Shown one piece after another: positions 6,801-6,806 of a stretch of 6,806 nt of DNA; the first letter of the stretch is position 1, and every line of letters begins with the position of its first letter. The DNA comes from Bacillota bacterium (GTDB taxonomy: Bacteria > Bacillota > Clostridia > Lachnospirales > Lachnospiraceae), in the NCBI GenBank assembly GCA_023393095.1, contig JAEWMT010000133.1:1-6806 (forward strand), written 5' to 3'. Under the pieces are notes generated by a model that was not told the origin of the DNA, searched no databases, and was given only the letters and a program-made list of their open reading frames with translations. The position numbers were made by a program, and so were the translations under genes.

Positions 6801-6806
6801 TCACCT
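6801..6806 (-). promoter_or_regulatory. Ribosome binding site AGGTGA for a TTG start
   Basis: AGGTGA on the minus strand matches the 3' part of the AGGAGGTGA anti-16S complement and sits 6 bases before TTG. It lies at the very edge, so upstream bases that might extend it are not visible. Its TGA is also an in-frame stop for the downstream gene, which fixes TTG as the first possible start. Confidence 0.7.

Noticed and set aside
1..6806. Defence system, CRISPR or mobile element
   Set aside because: No nuclease, helicase, transposase, integrase or toxin motifs are visible in any of the proteins; the tandem repeats lack CRISPR-like spacers and there are no terminal inverted repeats.

Overview
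The window looks like low-GC Firmicutes chromosome, most likely a Lachnospiraceae-type Clostridium relative. This rests on AT-rich coding sequence, strong GGAGG-type ribosome binding sites, a TTG start, and two adjacent proteins that I recognise, from memory and without a search, as the DUF5717 and DUF5716 families of uncharacterised clostridial proteins. All genes are on the minus strand, so transcription runs from high to low coordinates. There are no RNA genes, CRISPR arrays, insertion sequences or phage genes that I can see.

Layout in transcription order: (1) 6794-3252, a 1180-residue protein with two N-terminal Ig-like beta domains, a long alpha-helical repeat body, and two related beta modules set into and after that body (DUF5717-like). 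(2) 3213-1951, a 420-residue protein (DUF5716-like) whose first 290 residues follow the layout of an Hsp70/actin-type ATPase, but with eroded phosphate-binding loops. (3) 1914-1084, a 276-residue soluble protein with TPR-like helical repeats. (4) 787 to beyond position 1, the 5' part of a membrane protein with a charged N-terminal half, a coiled coil and two transmembrane helices. Genes 1-3 are 36-38 bases apart, each with its own strong ribosome binding site, and no terminator or promoter is visible between them, so they are almost certainly one operon. Gene 4 follows after a 296-base spacer of unusual composition: the transcript is purine-rich and carries five tandem copies of a 17-bp unit plus three copies of an 11-bp unit. 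No convincing terminator is visible there, so gene 4 may belong to the same transcript.

How they may work together (inference): the set combines a large helical scaffold, a possibly nucleotide-blind Hsp70-like protein, a TPR protein and a membrane-anchored coiled-coil protein. TPR and Hsp70-fold proteins often pair, so a multi-protein complex, perhaps docked at the membrane through gene 4, is reasonable. No enzyme active site is visible in any of the four proteins and the biological role is unknown. The operon continues past the left edge and may also extend past the right edge.
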